Assembly: GCF_006970865.1 (NCBI RefSeq)
Contig: NZ_CP035503.1
Coordinates: forward strand, 3,609,001-3,673,000
Direction of reading: 5' to 3'
DNA: 64,000 bases
Origin: Rhodoferax sediminis
GTDB lineage: Bacteria > Pseudomonadota > Gammaproteobacteria > Burkholderiales > Burkholderiaceae_C
Under the pieces are notes generated by a model. That model made no database searches. It saw nothing but the letters and a program-made list of their open reading frames with translations, and was not told the origin of the DNA. The stretch's first letter is position 1; each line of letters starts with the position of its first letter. Shown in pieces: positions 26,710 through 37,724 of the stretch. The position numbers were made by a program, and so were the translations under genes.

Positions 26710-29700
26710 ATGAAACGGATGCTGATTAACGCCACCCAGACCGAAGAACGCCGGCTGGCGATCGTGGACGGGCAAAAGCTGCTCGACTACGAAATTGAAA
26801 TTGAAGGGCGCGAGCAGCGCAAGGGCAACATCTACAAGGCCGTCGTCACCCGCGTCGAGCCCTCGCTGGAAGCCTGCTTTGTCGACTACGGCGAAGACCG
26901 TCACGGCTTTTTGCCGTTCAAGGAAATCTCCAAACAGTACTTCGCCCAGGGCGTGCCGGTCAGCCAGGCGCGCATCCAGGACGTGATCAAGGAAGGCCAG
27001 GAACTGCTGGTGCAGGTCGAGAAGGAAGAGCGCGGCAACAAGGGCGCGGCCCTGACCACCTTTGTCTCGCTGGCCGGCCGCTACGTGGTGCTGATGCCCA
27101 ACAACCCGCGCGGCGGTGGCGTCAGCCGGCGCATCGAGGGCGATGACCGGGCCGAGCTCAAGGAAGCCATGGACCAGCTGGAATACCCTGCCGGTGCCAG
27201 CATCATCGCGCGCACCGCCGGCATCGGGCGCAGCGCGCCCGAGTTGCAATGGGACCTGAACTACCTGCTCAAGCTGTGGACCGCAATCGACGGTGCCGGC
27301 AAAAGTGGCAAGGGTGCGTTCCTGATTTACCAGGAATCGAGCCTGGTGATCCGCGCCATCCGCGACTACTTCAACAACGATATCGGCGACATCCTGATCG
27401 ACACCGACGACGTGTACGACCAGGCCCAGCAGTTCATGGCGCACGTGATGCCCGAGCACGCCGCGCGCGTCAAGCGCTACCGCGACGACGCCCCGCTGTT
27501 CAGCCGTTTCCAGATCGAGCACCAGATCGAGTCGGCTTACGCGCGCACCGTGCAGCTGCCCAGCGGCGGGGCCATCGTGATCGACCACACCGAGGCGCTG
27601 GTTTCGGTGGACGTGAACTCGGCGCGCGCCATCCGTGGCGGCGACATCGAGGAAACCGCGACCCGCACCAACCTGGAGGCCGCCGACGAAGTGGCGCGCC
27701 AGATGCGCCTGCGCGACCTGGGCGGCCTGATCGTGATCGACTTCATCGACATGGAAGAGTCGCGCAATCGCCGCGACGTGGAAAACCGCCTGCGCGATGC
27801 GCTGCGGCAGGACCGTGCGCGCGTGCAGTTCGGCACCATCAGCAAGTTCGGTCTCATGGAAATGAGCCGCCAGCGCCTGAAGCCCGCGCTGTCCGAAGGT
27901 GCCTCCATCCCCTGCCCGCGCTGCGGCGGCTCGGGCCACATCCGCGACACGGAAAGCTCGGCACTGCAGATCCTGCGCATCATCCAGGAAGAGTCCATGA
28001 AGGACAACACCGCTTCCGTGCTGTGCCAGGTGCCAGTAGAAGTGGCGTCCTTCCTGCTCAACGAGAAGCGCACCGAGATCGCCAAGATCGAACTCAAGCA
28101 GCGCATCAACGTGCTGATGGTGCCCAACAAGACGCTGGAAACCCCGAACTACCGGCTCGAGCGCCTGAAGCACGACGACCCACGCCTGGACGGCATGGAA
28201 GTCAGCTACAAAATGGCGGAAGAAGTCGAGGATCCGACCACCGTGACGCGTCGCTCGCAGGAGCGCAGCAACAAGCAGGAGCCCGTCATCAAGGGTGTGT
28301 TGCCCGATGCACCCGCCCCGGTGGCTGTACCCAAGCCTCAGCCCGTCCCGGCTGCTCCGGTGGAGAAGACGGCGCCAGCCGCCATGGCGGCGCCGGTGCC
28401 CGCGGAAAGCGGCTTCTTTGGCTGGATCAAGGGCCTGTTTGGCAGCAAACCCGCTGCCGCGCCGGTGGTGGTGGCCGCAGAACCGAAAAAAGACGACAAA
28501 CGCGAAGGCCGCACGGGACGCGACGGCGAAGGCCGTGGTGGTCGCGACGGTGAACGCCGCGATGGTCGCCGTGGAGAAGGCCGGGGCGAAGGCCGCGGTG
28601 GCCGCCGGGGCGAAGGCCGTGGCGAGGGTCGTGGCGGCCGCGACGGTGAGCGCCGCGGCGAAGAGCGCGCCGAAGGTCGCGCAGAAGGCGCCGAGGTAGA
28701 AGGCCAGGGCCCGCGCGGCGAAGGTCGCGGTGGCCGCGGTGGCCGTGGCGGTGAACGCCGCAACGACCGCCAGGGACCCCGTGAACGCCGTGACGGCGAA
28801 GGCCGCCCGCCGGCACCCGACAACGCGACAGCGACCAGCCCCATGACGGGTACGCCGCAGGCCGTGGAAGGCGCCGGCAATGAGCAGCCCAGGCAGGAGC
28901 GTGCGCCGCGCAGCGGCGAGCGCGGTGAGCGCGGTGAGCGGCGCGAACGTGGAGGCCGCGGCGAACGCGGTGAGCGCACCGAGGGCCGTGGTGAGCGTGG
29001 TGAGCGCAGCGATCGTGGCGACAGCCAGCCCGAGAGCCGCGGCGAGCGTCGCAATGACCGCAGCGGCGACCACGCACCGGGCACGGACGAGGCCGCTAAT
29101 CGCAGTGAACCGCTGTCTGTCGGCGCCGAGGTGGCCGCAGCGGCCATGGCAACGGTCGGCGTTGCAGCCGAGGCGGGCGAAGGCCACGCCGGTGATATGT
29201 CGGCCGAGCGCACGGATGGCCAGCGCGAACCGCGCGAGCGCCGCTCGCGTGATCGCTATGGCCGCGACCGCCGCGAACGCGCGCCGCGCGATGCCTCGGA
29301 GGCCGCTGAAACAGCACCATCCGGCGTGCCGGAGGCCGGCCAGCCTGCGGCCCAGCATGAACCGGTGCAGCGCAGGTCGTATTTCGACACGGCCGCGCCG
29401 GCAGCCAGCGAACCGGCCGCCGTTGAACCTGCAGCCAGTCAGGCACCCGTGAGCGCCATCCCGGTGCAGGCACCGATTCCCGGTGCGACCGCACCCGTTG
29501 CGCCCGTGCACGTTGCGGCGGCCCCGGTTGCCGCACCCGCCGTCGCCTCGTCGGCGCCCGCGCTGCCCAAGGTAGCCTCCTTCGAACTGCCGCTGGCCGA
29601 GCTGGCGCAGGTCGCCACGGGCTCGGGCCTGCAATGGGTGAATTCCGACGCCGGCAAGATCGCCGCCGCGCGCGCCGCCATGGCGGCCGAGCCGCGCGCC

Positions 29701-29832
29701 GTGCATGTGCCGCGCGAGCGCGCCCCGGTCGTGGTGCAGGACGACGGCCCCTTGATCCTGGTGGAAACCAAACGCGATCTGCGCGACATGACGCTGCCGT
29801 TCGAGCAGGCCTCGCACGAAGCGACACCGTAA
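26710..29832 (+). CDS. rne: Ribonuclease E
   Basis: RNase E is the main endonuclease of mRNA decay and rRNA/tRNA processing and the scaffold of the degradosome. 1040 residues. The catalytic half has an S1 domain (about 38-125), the DNase I-like site with [14 protein letters not shown] and [11 protein letters not shown] acidic residues, and the zinc-link Cys402/Cys405 ([10 protein letters not shown]). The C-terminal half is unstructured and very rich in Arg, Gly and Glu, built of [16 protein letters not shown] repeats at about 597-780, then Ala/Pro-rich. GAAGGAAAC gives a ribosome site. A full-length antisense frame is a GC-bias artefact. Confidence 0.96.
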   Translation: MKRMLINATQTEERRLAIVDGQKLLDYEIEIEGREQRKGNIYKAVVTRVEPSLEACFVDYGEDRHGFLPFKEISKQYFAQGVPVSQARIQDVIKEGQELLVQVEKEERGNKGAALTTFVSLAGRYVVLMPNNPRGGGVSRRIEGDDRAELKEAMDQLEYPAGASIIARTAGIGRSAPELQWDLNYLLKLWTAIDGAGKSGKGAFLIYQESSLVIRAIRDYFNNDIGDILIDTDDVYDQAQQFMAHVMPEHAARVKRYRDDAPLFSRFQIEHQIESAYARTVQLPSGGAIVIDHTEALVSVDVNSARAIRGGDIEETATRTNLEAADEVARQMRLRDLGGLIVIDFIDMEESRNRRDVENRLRDALRQDRARVQFGTISKFGLMEMSRQRLKPALSEGASIPCPRCGGSGHIRDTESSALQILRIIQEESMKDNTASVLCQVPVEVASFLLNEKRTEIAKIELKQRINVLMVPNKTLETPNYRLERLKHDDPRLDGMEVSYKMAEEVEDPTTVTRRSQERSNKQEPVIKGVLPDAPAPVAVPKPQPVPAAPVEKTAPAAMAAPVPAESGFFGWIKGLFGSKPAAAPVVVAAEPKKDDKREGRTGRDGEGRGGRDGERRDGRRGEGRGEGRGGRRGEGRGEGRGGRDGERRGEERAEGRAEGAEVEGQGPRGEGRGGRGGRGGERRNDRQGPRERRDGEGRPPAPDNATATSPMTGTPQAVEGAGNEQPRQERAPRSGERGERGERRERGGRGERGERTEGRGERGERSDRGDSQPESRGERRNDRSGDHAPGTDEAANRSEPLSVGAEVAAAAMATVGVAAEAGEGHAGDMSAERTDGQREPRERRSRDRYGRDRRERAPRDASEAAETAPSGVPEAGQPAAQHEPVQRRSYFDTAAPAASEPAAVEPAASQAPVSAIPVQAPIPGATAPVAPVHVAAAPVAAPAVASSAPALPKVASFELPLAELAQVATGSGLQWVNSDAGKIAAARAAMAAEPRAVHVPRERAPVVVQDDGPLILVETKRDLRDMTLPFEQASHEATP

Positions 29833-29888
29833 GGCAACCGTTGGGCGGGAGACCGCTCAGCGTGACGTTGCTGCCCCACAGCAACCCC

Positions 29889-29928
29889 AAAAAAGCCGCC
29901 GGGTCAGCCAGGCCCCGGTGGCTTTTTT
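29889..29928. terminator. Bidirectional terminator between rne and hemY
   Basis: A 9-bp stem (GCCGCCGGG with CCCGGTGGC, one G-T pair) is flanked by AAAAAA on the left and TTTTTT on the right, so it works on both strands between the convergent rne and hem operons. Confidence 0.88.
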
Positions 29929-29937
29929 ATGGGGCCG

Positions 29938-31224
29938 TTACAACTGTGCGGCGCGCTTCCAGGCCTGGGCGGCTGCGGCATCGTCACCGCGCTGCTCGGC
30001 CAATTGGGCCAGTGCGCACCAGGCGTTGCGATGCAGCCCCGCGTCTTGCAGGCCCATCACGGCCTGGGCCAGCAGCAGCTGCGCCTTGCCCCACAGCTGG
30101 CGCTTCATGCAGGCCATGCCAGCCAGGTATTGCAACCGGGCGTCGCGCGGATTTCGCTGCTGGGCCGCCTCGATGCGGGCGAGCCATGGCGCATCCAGCG
30201 ACTCCAGTCCCAACTCCAGCGCGCGCACCAGCTTGATGCTCTGGTAATCGCCGAGGCCTGCCGATGGATCACCGTGGGGCGCGACCATACGCTCCCATAC
30301 CGGCAGCAGCCAGGCGCGCGCGATGTTGGCGTCCCCCTGCAGGGCCGCCATGCGCTGGGCCGCCTCGATCGCCAGCTCGGGCGTCACGCGCTCAACGTTC
30401 TCCAGCGAGTTCCAGACGCGCAGCAGTTGGGCGGTGTCATATGCGCCGTTGATCAGCTCGGTGGCCAGTCCGCGCACGATGCTTTGCGCCGCGTCGCCCG
30501 GGAAGGCCCGGTGCTTGGCCAGCAGCCGCGCCGTCTCCAGCGCATCGACCGTCTGGCGCGCCAGACGAGCGGCCTTGAGCTTGACGCGCAGCGCCAGCGT
30601 GCGGCGCGCCACGCCCTGCGGCAGCTCGTCGAGCCAGGCCAGCGCGGCTGGCGCATCCCGGTCGTCCAGCGCCCAGCGCGCAGCGCGCAGTTGCGCACCT
30701 TCGCGCGTTTCCTGTCCCAGTGCCGTGTGCCGCTGTGACGGGTCTTCCAGCGCCTGCCGCAGGTGTTCATCGCGCCCGGCCTTGTCCTGCAAGGCCTGTG
30801 CACTTTCTGCGGCGACCAGGTGCGACAGGGCTCGCAGCTGCACCGCATTCACTAGTTTCACGCCGGAGGCGCCCAGCGCCTTTTCCTGGCTCAGGGCCGC
30901 TTGCGCCGACTTGCGGGCCCGGATGAAGCGCCCGGCCAGCAGATACGACAGCGCATCCATCAGCGCCGCGTGCATGGTCCGCTCCTTTTGCTGCATGCGC
31001 CAGCGTTTCGCCTGCCGGGGCAAATCAAACAATGCCGCGAGCGCGCGCAACGCCGCGTAGATCAGCACAAAGGCGGCCAGCAGCAGCAACACCACCAGGT
31101 TGAGCGAGAGATCGACCCGGTACGGCGGCCAGAACACGGTGATCAGGCCCTGGTTGTTGCCCGCAAACAGGGCGACGGCCACGGCCACGCCAAACAGGGC
31201 GACCAGCCACAAAGCGGCACGCAT
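29938..31224 (-). CDS. hemY: HemY-family membrane protein
   Basis: HemY (the gammaproteobacterial/betaproteobacterial type, not protoporphyrinogen oxidase) is an inner-membrane TPR-containing protein linked to late haem synthesis. 428 residues: two N-terminal membrane helices (about 3-22 and 40-63), the family box ARKSAQAALSQEK region and helical repeats rich in Ala/Leu. It abuts hemX (TAAATG). Its biochemical role is not settled. Confidence 0.88.
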   Translation of the reverse strand: MRAALWLVALFGVAVAVALFAGNNQGLITVFWPPYRVDLSLNLVVLLLLAAFVLIYAALRALAALFDLPRQAKRWRMQQKERTMHAALMDALSYLLAGRFIRARKSAQAALSQEKALGASGVKLVNAVQLRALSHLVAAESAQALQDKAGRDEHLRQALEDPSQRHTALGQETREGAQLRAARWALDDRDAPAALAWLDELPQGVARRTLALRVKLKAARLARQTVDALETARLLAKHRAFPGDAAQSIVRGLATELINGAYDTAQLLRVWNSLENVERVTPELAIEAAQRMAALQGDANIARAWLLPVWERMVAPHGDPSAGLGDYQSIKLVRALELGLESLDAPWLARIEAAQQRNPRDARLQYLAGMACMKRQLWGKAQLLLAQAVMGLQDAGLHRNAWCALAQLAEQRGDDAAAAQAWKRAAQL

Positions 31225-32304
31225 TTACCGGCCCGCCGCCGCGGTGGCCAGCGCCGCCAGCGTGTCATCCACGCGCGGCAGCTCCACCGTCTTCATCTGG
31301 CCCTGCACCTGCTGCAGCAAGCCCGCCACGACCTGTGTCTTGCGCGCGGCCGGGTCGAAATATTTGTTCAGCGCCAGGCTGGCAGCGGCCAGATCGGAAC
31401 GCGCCGAGTCGATCTGCCGCGCGAGCAGGCCAAGCCGTGCGTTGAGCAGCTTGAGCTTGAGGTTTTCGCGCAGGAAGAAAGATTGCTCGGGCGACAGCAG
31501 CATCGCCTCGGGCTGCTCGATGCGACTCACGCGCAGCAGGCTGCGCGCCTCGATATGCAGCACCTCGAGGGCACGCTGCCACCAGGCCGGTGTCGCGGCC
31601 GGGGTCTTCGGCGCGGCGCCGCGGGCAGCGGCGGGACTCATGGCGGCATTGAGCACCGGCAGCTCGTCGACCAGTCGCACCAGCTCGTCGAGCTTGTCCA
31701 GCAGGCCCGGCGTGTCCGCGACACGCGCCGCCGTTACGCGGTCGATGTCGTGTTCAATGGCTCGCTGCACGGGCGCCAGGCGCGGCTGGGCGGCGCGGGT
31801 GACACGCTGGTCGGCGGTCTTCAAGGCGGCCAGCAAGGGCGCCACGCTGCCCGTGAGCTGGGCCTGCTGCTGCGCGAGACGAACGGCCGAGTCCAGATCG
31901 ACCACCAGGTTGTCGTCGCGCGTGCGCGACAGGCTCTGCATCAGGTCTTCGAGTTGCGTGCGTTGCAGCGTCACTTCGCTGAGCCGTTCATCGGCCACGG
32001 CCTGGCGCGCCGCGGTTTCGCGGGCCAGATCCAGCGCCTGTTTCGCCATGCCGCTCGCCTCGACCGCCCGGGCCCCCGAGTCGGCGCTCTGGCGCGCCAG
32101 CTGACCCTGGATGGCAGAGAGTTTCTGCCACAGCAGCACACTGAGCAACAGCGCCAATGCCGCGACCACCGCCACGACAATCACCAGGGTGCGCGACACG
32201 GCATGCCCCGGCGCGCCGGTGAGGGAGGGAATGGAATCGGACGGCTCGGCCACGGATCCGGCCAGCGGGCTGGCAGCGTCGGCAGGGGGCTCGGTCGCGT
32301 TCAT
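31225..32304 (-). CDS. hemX: Uroporphyrinogen-III C-methyltransferase-like HemX
   Basis: HemX-family protein, 359 residues. A Ser/Pro/Ala-rich cytoplasmic tail, one membrane helix at about 39-60 (TLVIVVAVVAALALLLSVLL), then a long coiled-coil-like periplasmic region (residues 62-150, Leu/Ala/Gln/Glu-rich). Despite the name in databases there is no methyltransferase fold. It overlaps the hemD stop by ATGA and joins hemY directly. Confidence 0.88.
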   Translation of the reverse strand: MNATEPPADAASPLAGSVAEPSDSIPSLTGAPGHAVSRTLVIVVAVVAALALLLSVLLWQKLSAIQGQLARQSADSGARAVEASGMAKQALDLARETAARQAVADERLSEVTLQRTQLEDLMQSLSRTRDDNLVVDLDSAVRLAQQQAQLTGSVAPLLAALKTADQRVTRAAQPRLAPVQRAIEHDIDRVTAARVADTPGLLDKLDELVRLVDELPVLNAAMSPAAARGAAPKTPAATPAWWQRALEVLHIEARSLLRVSRIEQPEAMLLSPEQSFFLRENLKLKLLNARLGLLARQIDSARSDLAAASLALNKYFDPAARKTQVVAGLLQQVQGQMKTVELPRVDDTLAALATAAAGR

Positions 32305-33113
32305 GGCACAGATTCTATCGAGGCCACCACGTCATCCAGCGTGGGACGTGACTCGCAAACAACACCAAAACCGGCCTCCCGCGCGGTTTGGGCGATACGC
32401 GGATGGGTCGCCACGGCGCGGGCGCGGCCCCAGTATTGCGCCGGCAACAGTTGCGCCAGATGGCGGATGGCCTGCGAACTGCTGAACAGCCAGACGGAAC
32501 CGTCCTGCGCGGCCTGCTGCGCCAGAGCCAGTTGCTGCGCTTCGAGGACCGGCACACGGCGCTCGTAGGCTGCCACGGTCTCGACCTGAGCGCCTGCGCC
32601 GGCCAGCTGATGAGCCAGCCAGTCGCGCCCGGCGCTGGCGCCCCCATCGCCGCCGCGCACGATCAGCACGCACGCACCGGCCGGCACGCGCGCGTGCACC
32701 TGCTGCCACAGCGCCTCGGAGTCGAACTGGCCGGATTGCGCATCGGGTGCATCGATGGCGTGCGCCGCCACGCCGGCGTGCTGCAAGGCCCGGACCGTGC
32801 CCGGCCCGGGGGCCCAGCAACGCGGCGACAGATGCTCCTGAACTCCCGAATTGGTAGCTAACCATCCCCGTGGAATATGGGCTAGAGGCGGTTTTGATGC
32901 AAAGAAATGCGCGACGGCATTGCCACTGACAAACATGACGGCAAAGAACTCGTCCAGCCGCTGCCAGGCCGATTCAAGGGCCTGGCGCGCCGGCGGGTCT
33001 GTCACCGGGCCAATCGCGATCAGCGGCAACGCCAGCACGTCGAATCCCCGCGCCGACAGCTGCTGGCTCCAGCCCCTGGCCTCGCGCTCGGGGCGGGTCA
33101 CGATGACACGCAT
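32301..33113 (-). CDS. hemD: Uroporphyrinogen-III synthase
   Basis: HemD cyclises hydroxymethylbilane with inversion of ring D. 270 residues from MRVIVTRPEREARGW; a GTG seven codons upstream (33134) is an alternative. Two HemD lobes are seen: MFVSGNAVAHFF in the first and WLFSSSQAIRHL in the second. Residues about 70-91, at the inter-lobe connection, are encoded by a repeat element. HemD is poorly conserved, so the order hemC-hemD-hemX is strong support. Confidence 0.92.
   Translation of the reverse strand: MRVIVTRPEREARGWSQQLSARGFDVLALPLIAIGPVTDPPARQALESAWQRLDEFFAVMFVSGNAVAHFFASKPPLAHIPRGWLATNSGVQEHLSPRCWAPGPGTVRALQHAGVAAHAIDAPDAQSGQFDSEALWQQVHARVPAGACVLIVRGGDGGASAGRDWLAHQLAGAGAQVETVAAYERRVPVLEAQQLALAQQAAQDGSVWLFSSSQAIRHLAQLLPAQYWGRARAVATHPRIAQTAREAGFGVVCESRPTLDDVVASIESVP
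32842..32904 (+). repeat. GTAGC-core repeat inside hemD
   Basis: A degenerate core (ACTCCCGAATTGGTAGC, 32843-32859 approximately) is followed by a well-kept tail: TAACCATCC, ATATGGGCTAGAGGCGG and TTTTGATGCAAA. It encodes a variable part of HemD. Confidence 0.6.
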
Positions 33114-33149
33114 GGCCGCAGGCGGTTGTGACACGAATTAGCGTACGTG

Positions 33150-34136
33150 CTAACCCGGCAAATAGCGGGCGCCGCCCTCGCGCAGCTTCGCCGCGACCTG
33201 CTCGCCCAGAGCCTGCGCGGCCGCCAGGTCGGCACAAGCGGCGGCCCCGCGCGCCTTGACCAGTGGGCCGGTGCCGTCCGGGTCACCCCAGGCGGCACCG
33301 AGCTGCAGGTATTCGCCGTCAAAGCGGGCAAACGCCGCCAGCGGCATGGAGCAGCTGCCACCCATGGCGCGGCTCACGGCGCGCTCGGCCGCGGTGGCCA
33401 GCCAGGTGGCCTGATGCGCCAGCGGGGCCAGCGCCTCGATCAAATCCTGACGCCCCGCACGCACCTCGATCGCGAGCGCGCCCTGGCCGGCGGCCGGCAG
33501 CATGTCGACGGGCTCAAAGACGCCGCGGATGCGCGCGCCCAGGCCCAGGCGCTTCAAGCCGGCCGCGGCCAGCACGATTGCATCGAACTGGCCCTCGTCG
33601 AGCTTGCGCAACCGGGTGTCGAGGTTGCCGCGCAGCGGCTCGATGCGCAGGTCGGGGCGCAGCGCACGCAGCAGCGCGATGCGGCGCAGGCTGGAGGTAC
33701 CGACCACGGCGCCCTGCGGCAGGTCCGCCAGCGCAGCATGGCGGCTGGACACGAACGCATCGCGCGGATCTTCGCGCTCCAGCACGCAGGCCAGCACAAA
33801 GCCTTCGGGCAGGTCCATCGGCACGTCCTTGAGCGAGTGCACGGCGATGTCGGCGCGCCCATCTTCAAGGGCAGCTTCCAGCTCCTTCACGAACAGGCCC
33901 TTGCCACCCACCTTGCTCAGGCTGCGATCGAGGGTCTGGTCGCCCAAGGTGGTCATGCCCAGCAGGGTGACGCGGTGGCCGCGCTGCTCCAGCAGGGTTT
34001 GCACGTGCCCGGCCTGCCACAACGCCAGGCGGCTTTCTCGGGTGGCGATAACGATGGGGGGGCGGGCGGGCGAACTCAAAGTCGTAACCTGTTCGTAATC
34101 TTCGGGGGGGTTTGCGGGAGAAGGCAATGCTAGCAT
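33150..34136 (-). CDS. hemC: Porphobilinogen deaminase (hydroxymethylbilane synthase)
   Basis: HemC joins four porphobilinogens into hydroxymethylbilane. 328 residues from ATG 34136, with about 25 non-conserved residues before [28 protein letters not shown] and [11 protein letters not shown] are signature segments; the dipyrromethane cofactor Cys is in [10 protein letters not shown]. It is divergent from ppc, 55 bases apart. Confidence 0.96.
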   Translation of the reverse strand: MLALPSPANPPEDYEQVTTLSSPARPPIVIATRESRLALWQAGHVQTLLEQRGHRVTLLGMTTLGDQTLDRSLSKVGGKGLFVKELEAALEDGRADIAVHSLKDVPMDLPEGFVLACVLEREDPRDAFVSSRHAALADLPQGAVVGTSSLRRIALLRALRPDLRIEPLRGNLDTRLRKLDEGQFDAIVLAAAGLKRLGLGARIRGVFEPVDMLPAAGQGALAIEVRAGRQDLIEALAPLAHQATWLATAAERAVSRAMGGSCSMPLAAFARFDGEYLQLGAAWGDPDGTGPLVKARGAAACADLAAAQALGEQVAAKLREGGARYLPG

Positions 34137-34191
34137 GCACGCTCCCCACCCACTCCCGCCAAACCAGCTCACCCGCCAAGGATACGCGCCC

Positions 34192-37077
34192 ATGAAAACG
34201 GCCGACAAGGATCAACCCCCAAAACGCGTTGCAGGCGCCGTCGGGCCCAAAAACAACGAGCGAGCGCCAGGCAGATCCCGGGACAACGAGCGACCGCTGG
34301 TGGAAGACATCCGCCTGCTGGGCCGCATCCTGGGCGACGTGATCCGCGAGCAGGACGGCGTCGCCGCGTATGAACTGGTGGAGCAGGTACGCAAGCTCTC
34401 GGTGGCGTTCCGCCGCGATGCCGACCAGGAGGCCGACAAGGCCCTCAAGAAACTGCTGAAAAGCCTGAGTGGCGAGCAGGCGGTCAGCGTGATCCGCGCC
34501 TTCACCTACTTCAGCCACCTCGCGAACCTGGCCGAGGACCGCCACCACATCCGCCGCCGCGCCATCCACGAACGCGCGGGCAATACCCAGGAAGGCAGCA
34601 TCGAAGTGGCGCTGGCGCGCCTGCGCTGGGCCGGGATTGCGCCCAAAACCATCGCCAACACGCTGGCCCACGCGTATCTGTCGCCGGTGCTGACAGCGCA
34701 CCCGACCGAGGTGCAGCGCAAAAGCATTCTGGACGCCGAGCGCGACATCGCGCAGCTGCTGGCCGCGCGTGACGAGATCAAAAGCCGCGCGGCGCTGAAT
34801 CCCACAAGCCGGGACGCGCTCACCCCGCGCGAGCTGGCCGCCAACGAAGCCCAGCTGCGCGCGCGCGTGATGCAGCTGTGGCACACGCGGCTGCTGCGCT
34901 TTTCCAAGCTCACCGTGATGGACGAGGTGGAGAACGCGCTGAGCTACTACGAGGCCACCTTTTTGCGCGAGATCCCCAAGCTGTACGCCGAACTGGAGCG
35001 CGAACTGGGCAGCCACCCGGTGCACAGCTTCTTGCGCATGGGCCAGTGGATCGGCGGCGACCGCGACGGCAATCCCAATGTGAGCGCGCAAACCCTCGAG
35101 TACGCGCTGCGGCGCCAGGCCGAGGTCGCGCTGCGCCACTACCTGACCGAGGTGCACCTGCTGGGCAGCGAGCTGTCGCTGTCGGCCATGCTGGTGCAGG
35201 TCAGCCCCGAAATGCAAGCGCTGGCCGAGCGCTCGCCCGACACCAACGAGCATCGCCAGGACGAGCCGTATCGGCGGGCTCTCACGGGCATCTATGCACG
35301 ACTCGCGGCCAGCCTGAAGGACCTGACCGGCGGCGAGGCCGCGCGCCATGCGGTGGCCCCGCAAAACGCGTATTTGAGAGCGCAGGACCTGTGCGCCGAC
35401 CTGCGCACCATCGAGGCCTCGCTGCTGGCCCACCATGGCGCGGCGCTGGTCGCACAGCGCCTGCACCCGCTGATCCGCGCGGTCGAGGTGTTCGGCTTTC
35501 ACCTGGCCACGGTGGATTTGCGCCAGAGCTCGGACAAGCACGAGGACGTGGTGGCCGAGTTGCTGGCGGTGGCGCGCGTCGAGCCCGACTACGCCAGCCT
35601 GGACGAGCTGACCAGGCGCGCGCTGCTGCTCCAGCTGCTGAACGACGCACGGCCACTGCGCGTGCTCGGCGCCAGTTACTCAGCGCTGGCGCAGGGCGAG
35701 CTGGCCATCTTCGAAACTGCCAAAGTGATGCGCGAGCGCTTTGGCGAACAGGCCATTCGCCACTACATCATCAGCCACGCCGAGACCGTGAGCGACTTGC
35801 TGGAGGTGCTGCTGCTGCAAAAGGAAGTGGGGCTGATGCACGGCGTTCTCGATGACGCCCACGCGAGCTGCGACCTGATCGTGGTGCCGCTGTTCGAGAC
35901 CATCGAGGACCTGCGCAACGCCGCGCCCATCATGCGCGAGTTCTACGCCCTGCCCGGCGTGGCCAACCTGGTGCAGCGCAGCGGCGCCGAGCAGGACATC
36001 ATGCTCGGCTACTCCGACAGCAACAAGGACGGCGGCATCTTCACCAGCAACTGGGAGCTGTACCGCGCCGAGATCGCGCTGGTGGAGCTGTTCGATGAGC
36101 TCTCAAGCTCGCACAGGCTGCAGCTGCGCCTGTTCCACGGCCGCGGCGGCACCGTGGGGCGCGGCGGCGGCCCGAGCTATCAGGCCATCCTGGCGCAGCC
36201 GCCCGGCACGGTGCGCGGGCAGATTCGCCTGACCGAGCAGGGCGAGGTGATCGGCTCCAAGTACGCCAACCCCGAGATTGGCCGGCGCAACCTTGAAACT
36301 CTCGTCGCCGCCACGCTGGAAGCGACCCTGTTGCAGCCGACCAAGCCGGCCACCAAGGCCTTCCTGGAAGCCGCGGCCGTGCTGTCGCAAACCAGCATGG
36401 CGGCCTACCGCGCGCTGGTGTACGAGACGCCCGGCTTCACCGACTACTTCTTCAGCGCCACGCCGATCCGCGAAATCGCCGAGCTCAACATCGGCTCGCG
36501 TCCCGCGTCGCGCAAGGCCTCGCAAAAAATCGAGGACCTGCGCGCCATTCCCTGGGGCTTCAGCTGGGGCCAGTGCCGGCTGACCCTGCCGGGCTGGTAC
36601 GGCTTTGGCTCGGCGGTGCAGGCCTTCCTGCATGGCAATGAGCATGAAAAAGGCCTGAAGCCCAGCAAGGACGCGCTCGTCCTGCTACAAAAAATGTACC
36701 GCCAGTGGCCCTTCTTTCGCACCCTGCTGTCGAACATGGATATGGTGCTGGCCAAGAGCGACCTGGCGCTGGCCTCGCGTTATGCGGACCTCGTGGGCGA
36801 CGCCCGCCTGCGCAAGAAGATCTTCAGCGCGATCGAGATGGAGTGGCAGCGTACCACCGACGCCCTGGCGCTGATCACCGGCGAGAAGCAGCGCCTGGCC
36901 GGCAATGCTGCGCTCTCGCGCTCCATCCGGCACCGCTTTCCGTACATCGACCCGCTGCACCATTTGCAGGTGGAACTGGTGCGCCGCTACCGCGCGGGGC
37001 AGGCGAACGAGCGGGTGCACCGCGGCATTCACATCTCCATCAACGGCATCGCGGCGGGGCTGCGCAATACCGGTTGA
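34192..37077 (+). CDS. ppc: Phosphoenolpyruvate carboxylase
   Basis: PEPC carboxylates phosphoenolpyruvate to oxaloacetate, refilling the citric acid cycle. 961 residues from ATG 34192 (AAGGA ribosome site), discarding 19 upstream codons. [14 protein letters not shown] carries the catalytic His; [10 protein letters not shown] and [17 protein letters not shown] are signatures; the C terminus GLRNTG binds the allosteric inhibitor aspartate. The N-terminal 25 residues are basic and unlike other PEPCs. Confidence 0.97.
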   Translation: MKTADKDQPPKRVAGAVGPKNNERAPGRSRDNERPLVEDIRLLGRILGDVIREQDGVAAYELVEQVRKLSVAFRRDADQEADKALKKLLKSLSGEQAVSVIRAFTYFSHLANLAEDRHHIRRRAIHERAGNTQEGSIEVALARLRWAGIAPKTIANTLAHAYLSPVLTAHPTEVQRKSILDAERDIAQLLAARDEIKSRAALNPTSRDALTPRELAANEAQLRARVMQLWHTRLLRFSKLTVMDEVENALSYYEATFLREIPKLYAELERELGSHPVHSFLRMGQWIGGDRDGNPNVSAQTLEYALRRQAEVALRHYLTEVHLLGSELSLSAMLVQVSPEMQALAERSPDTNEHRQDEPYRRALTGIYARLAASLKDLTGGEAARHAVAPQNAYLRAQDLCADLRTIEASLLAHHGAALVAQRLHPLIRAVEVFGFHLATVDLRQSSDKHEDVVAELLAVARVEPDYASLDELTRRALLLQLLNDARPLRVLGASYSALAQGELAIFETAKVMRERFGEQAIRHYIISHAETVSDLLEVLLLQKEVGLMHGVLDDAHASCDLIVVPLFETIEDLRNAAPIMREFYALPGVANLVQRSGAEQDIMLGYSDSNKDGGIFTSNWELYRAEIALVELFDELSSSHRLQLRLFHGRGGTVGRGGGPSYQAILAQPPGTVRGQIRLTEQGEVIGSKYANPEIGRRNLETLVAATLEATLLQPTKPATKAFLEAAAVLSQTSMAAYRALVYETPGFTDYFFSATPIREIAELNIGSRPASRKASQKIEDLRAIPWGFSWGQCRLTLPGWYGFGSAVQAFLHGNEHEKGLKPSKDALVLLQKMYRQWPFFRTLLSNMDMVLAKSDLALASRYADLVGDARLRKKIFSAIEMEWQRTTDALALITGEKQRLAGNAALSRSIRHRFPYIDPLHHLQVELVRRYRAGQANERVHRGIHISINGIAAGLRNTG

Positions 37078-37123
37078 GGGGTCATGCCGGCTGGCGGATC
37101 AATCGCGTAAGATGAACCGGGAG

Positions 37124-37142
37124 CGGGCCACACCGTGGCCCG
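37124..37142. other. Hairpin between ppc and the hydroxylase gene
   Basis: CGGGCCAC-acc-GTGGCCCG forms an 8-bp perfect stem with a 3-base loop about 28 bases before the next start codon. No T-run follows, so termination is uncertain; it may be a leader structure. Confidence 0.4.
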
Positions 37143-37169
37143 TCGGACAAGCAACACAGAAGGACGTGC

Positions 37170-37712
37170 ATGGGAAGCTTTGCACTCGAACACAGCAAAC
37201 TGGCGTACCGCGCCGACTTCGTGGTCTACGCGCTGGCCGTGGTGCTGATTGCCTACGCCTTGCTGGCGGCCGGTCCGCGCGCCGACTGGCCCGTCATGGC
37301 CACGCTGGTCGTGCTGGGGCTGTTGGGCTGGAGCCTGATGGAGTACGTAGCGCACCGCTTTGTGCTGCACGGCGTGCCGCCGTTCAGCACCTGGCATGCG
37401 GACCATCACGCGCGGCCTACTGCCCTGATTTGCACGCCCACGCTCCTGAGTGGCTCCCTGATCGCCCTGCTGGTTTTTCTGCCGGCGCTGCTGCTGAGCA
37501 ATTTGTGGCGCGGCAGTGCGCTGACACTGGGTGTGCTGGTGGGCTACCTGGCCTATTCGTGTGTGCATCACGCGGTACACCACTGGCACGGCGGCGGCAA
37601 GTGGCTGCGGCGGCGCAAGTACTGCCACGCACTGCACCATCGCAGCGAAGAGGCGGGCTACTACGGCGTCACCACCTCGTTTTGGGACACTGTGTTTCGC
37701 ACCCTGAAGTAG
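37170..37712 (+). CDS. Sterol desaturase/fatty acid hydroxylase family protein
   Basis: A 180-residue membrane di-iron protein. Histidine clusters expected for the FA-hydroxylase superfamily are present: HRFVLH (about 62-67), HADHH (76-80), HHAVHH (131-136) and HALHH (152-156). Four hydrophobic segments surround them (about 17-34, 40-58, 90-110, 114-130). The product could hydroxylate or desaturate a lipid; the substrate is unknown. GAAGGACGTGC gives a ribosome site. The gene is convergent with the AI-2E permease. Confidence 0.85.
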   Translation: MGSFALEHSKLAYRADFVVYALAVVLIAYALLAAGPRADWPVMATLVVLGLLGWSLMEYVAHRFVLHGVPPFSTWHADHHARPTALICTPTLLSGSLIALLVFLPALLLSNLWRGSALTLGVLVGYLAYSCVHHAVHHWHGGGKWLRRRKYCHALHHRSEEAGYYGVTTSFWDTVFRTLK

Positions 37713-37724
37713 CCGGGCCTGCGT

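Noticed and set aside
26689..29817. A 1042-codon open frame antisense to rne
   Set aside because: Its translation is low-complexity Ala/Gly/Arg sequence caused by GC-rich third positions and the repeats of rne; no domain or ribosome site.
33865..35541. Minus-strand frame of 558 codons across hemC and ppc
   Set aside because: Antisense shadow of ppc joined to another frame of hemC; both real genes carry full motifs.
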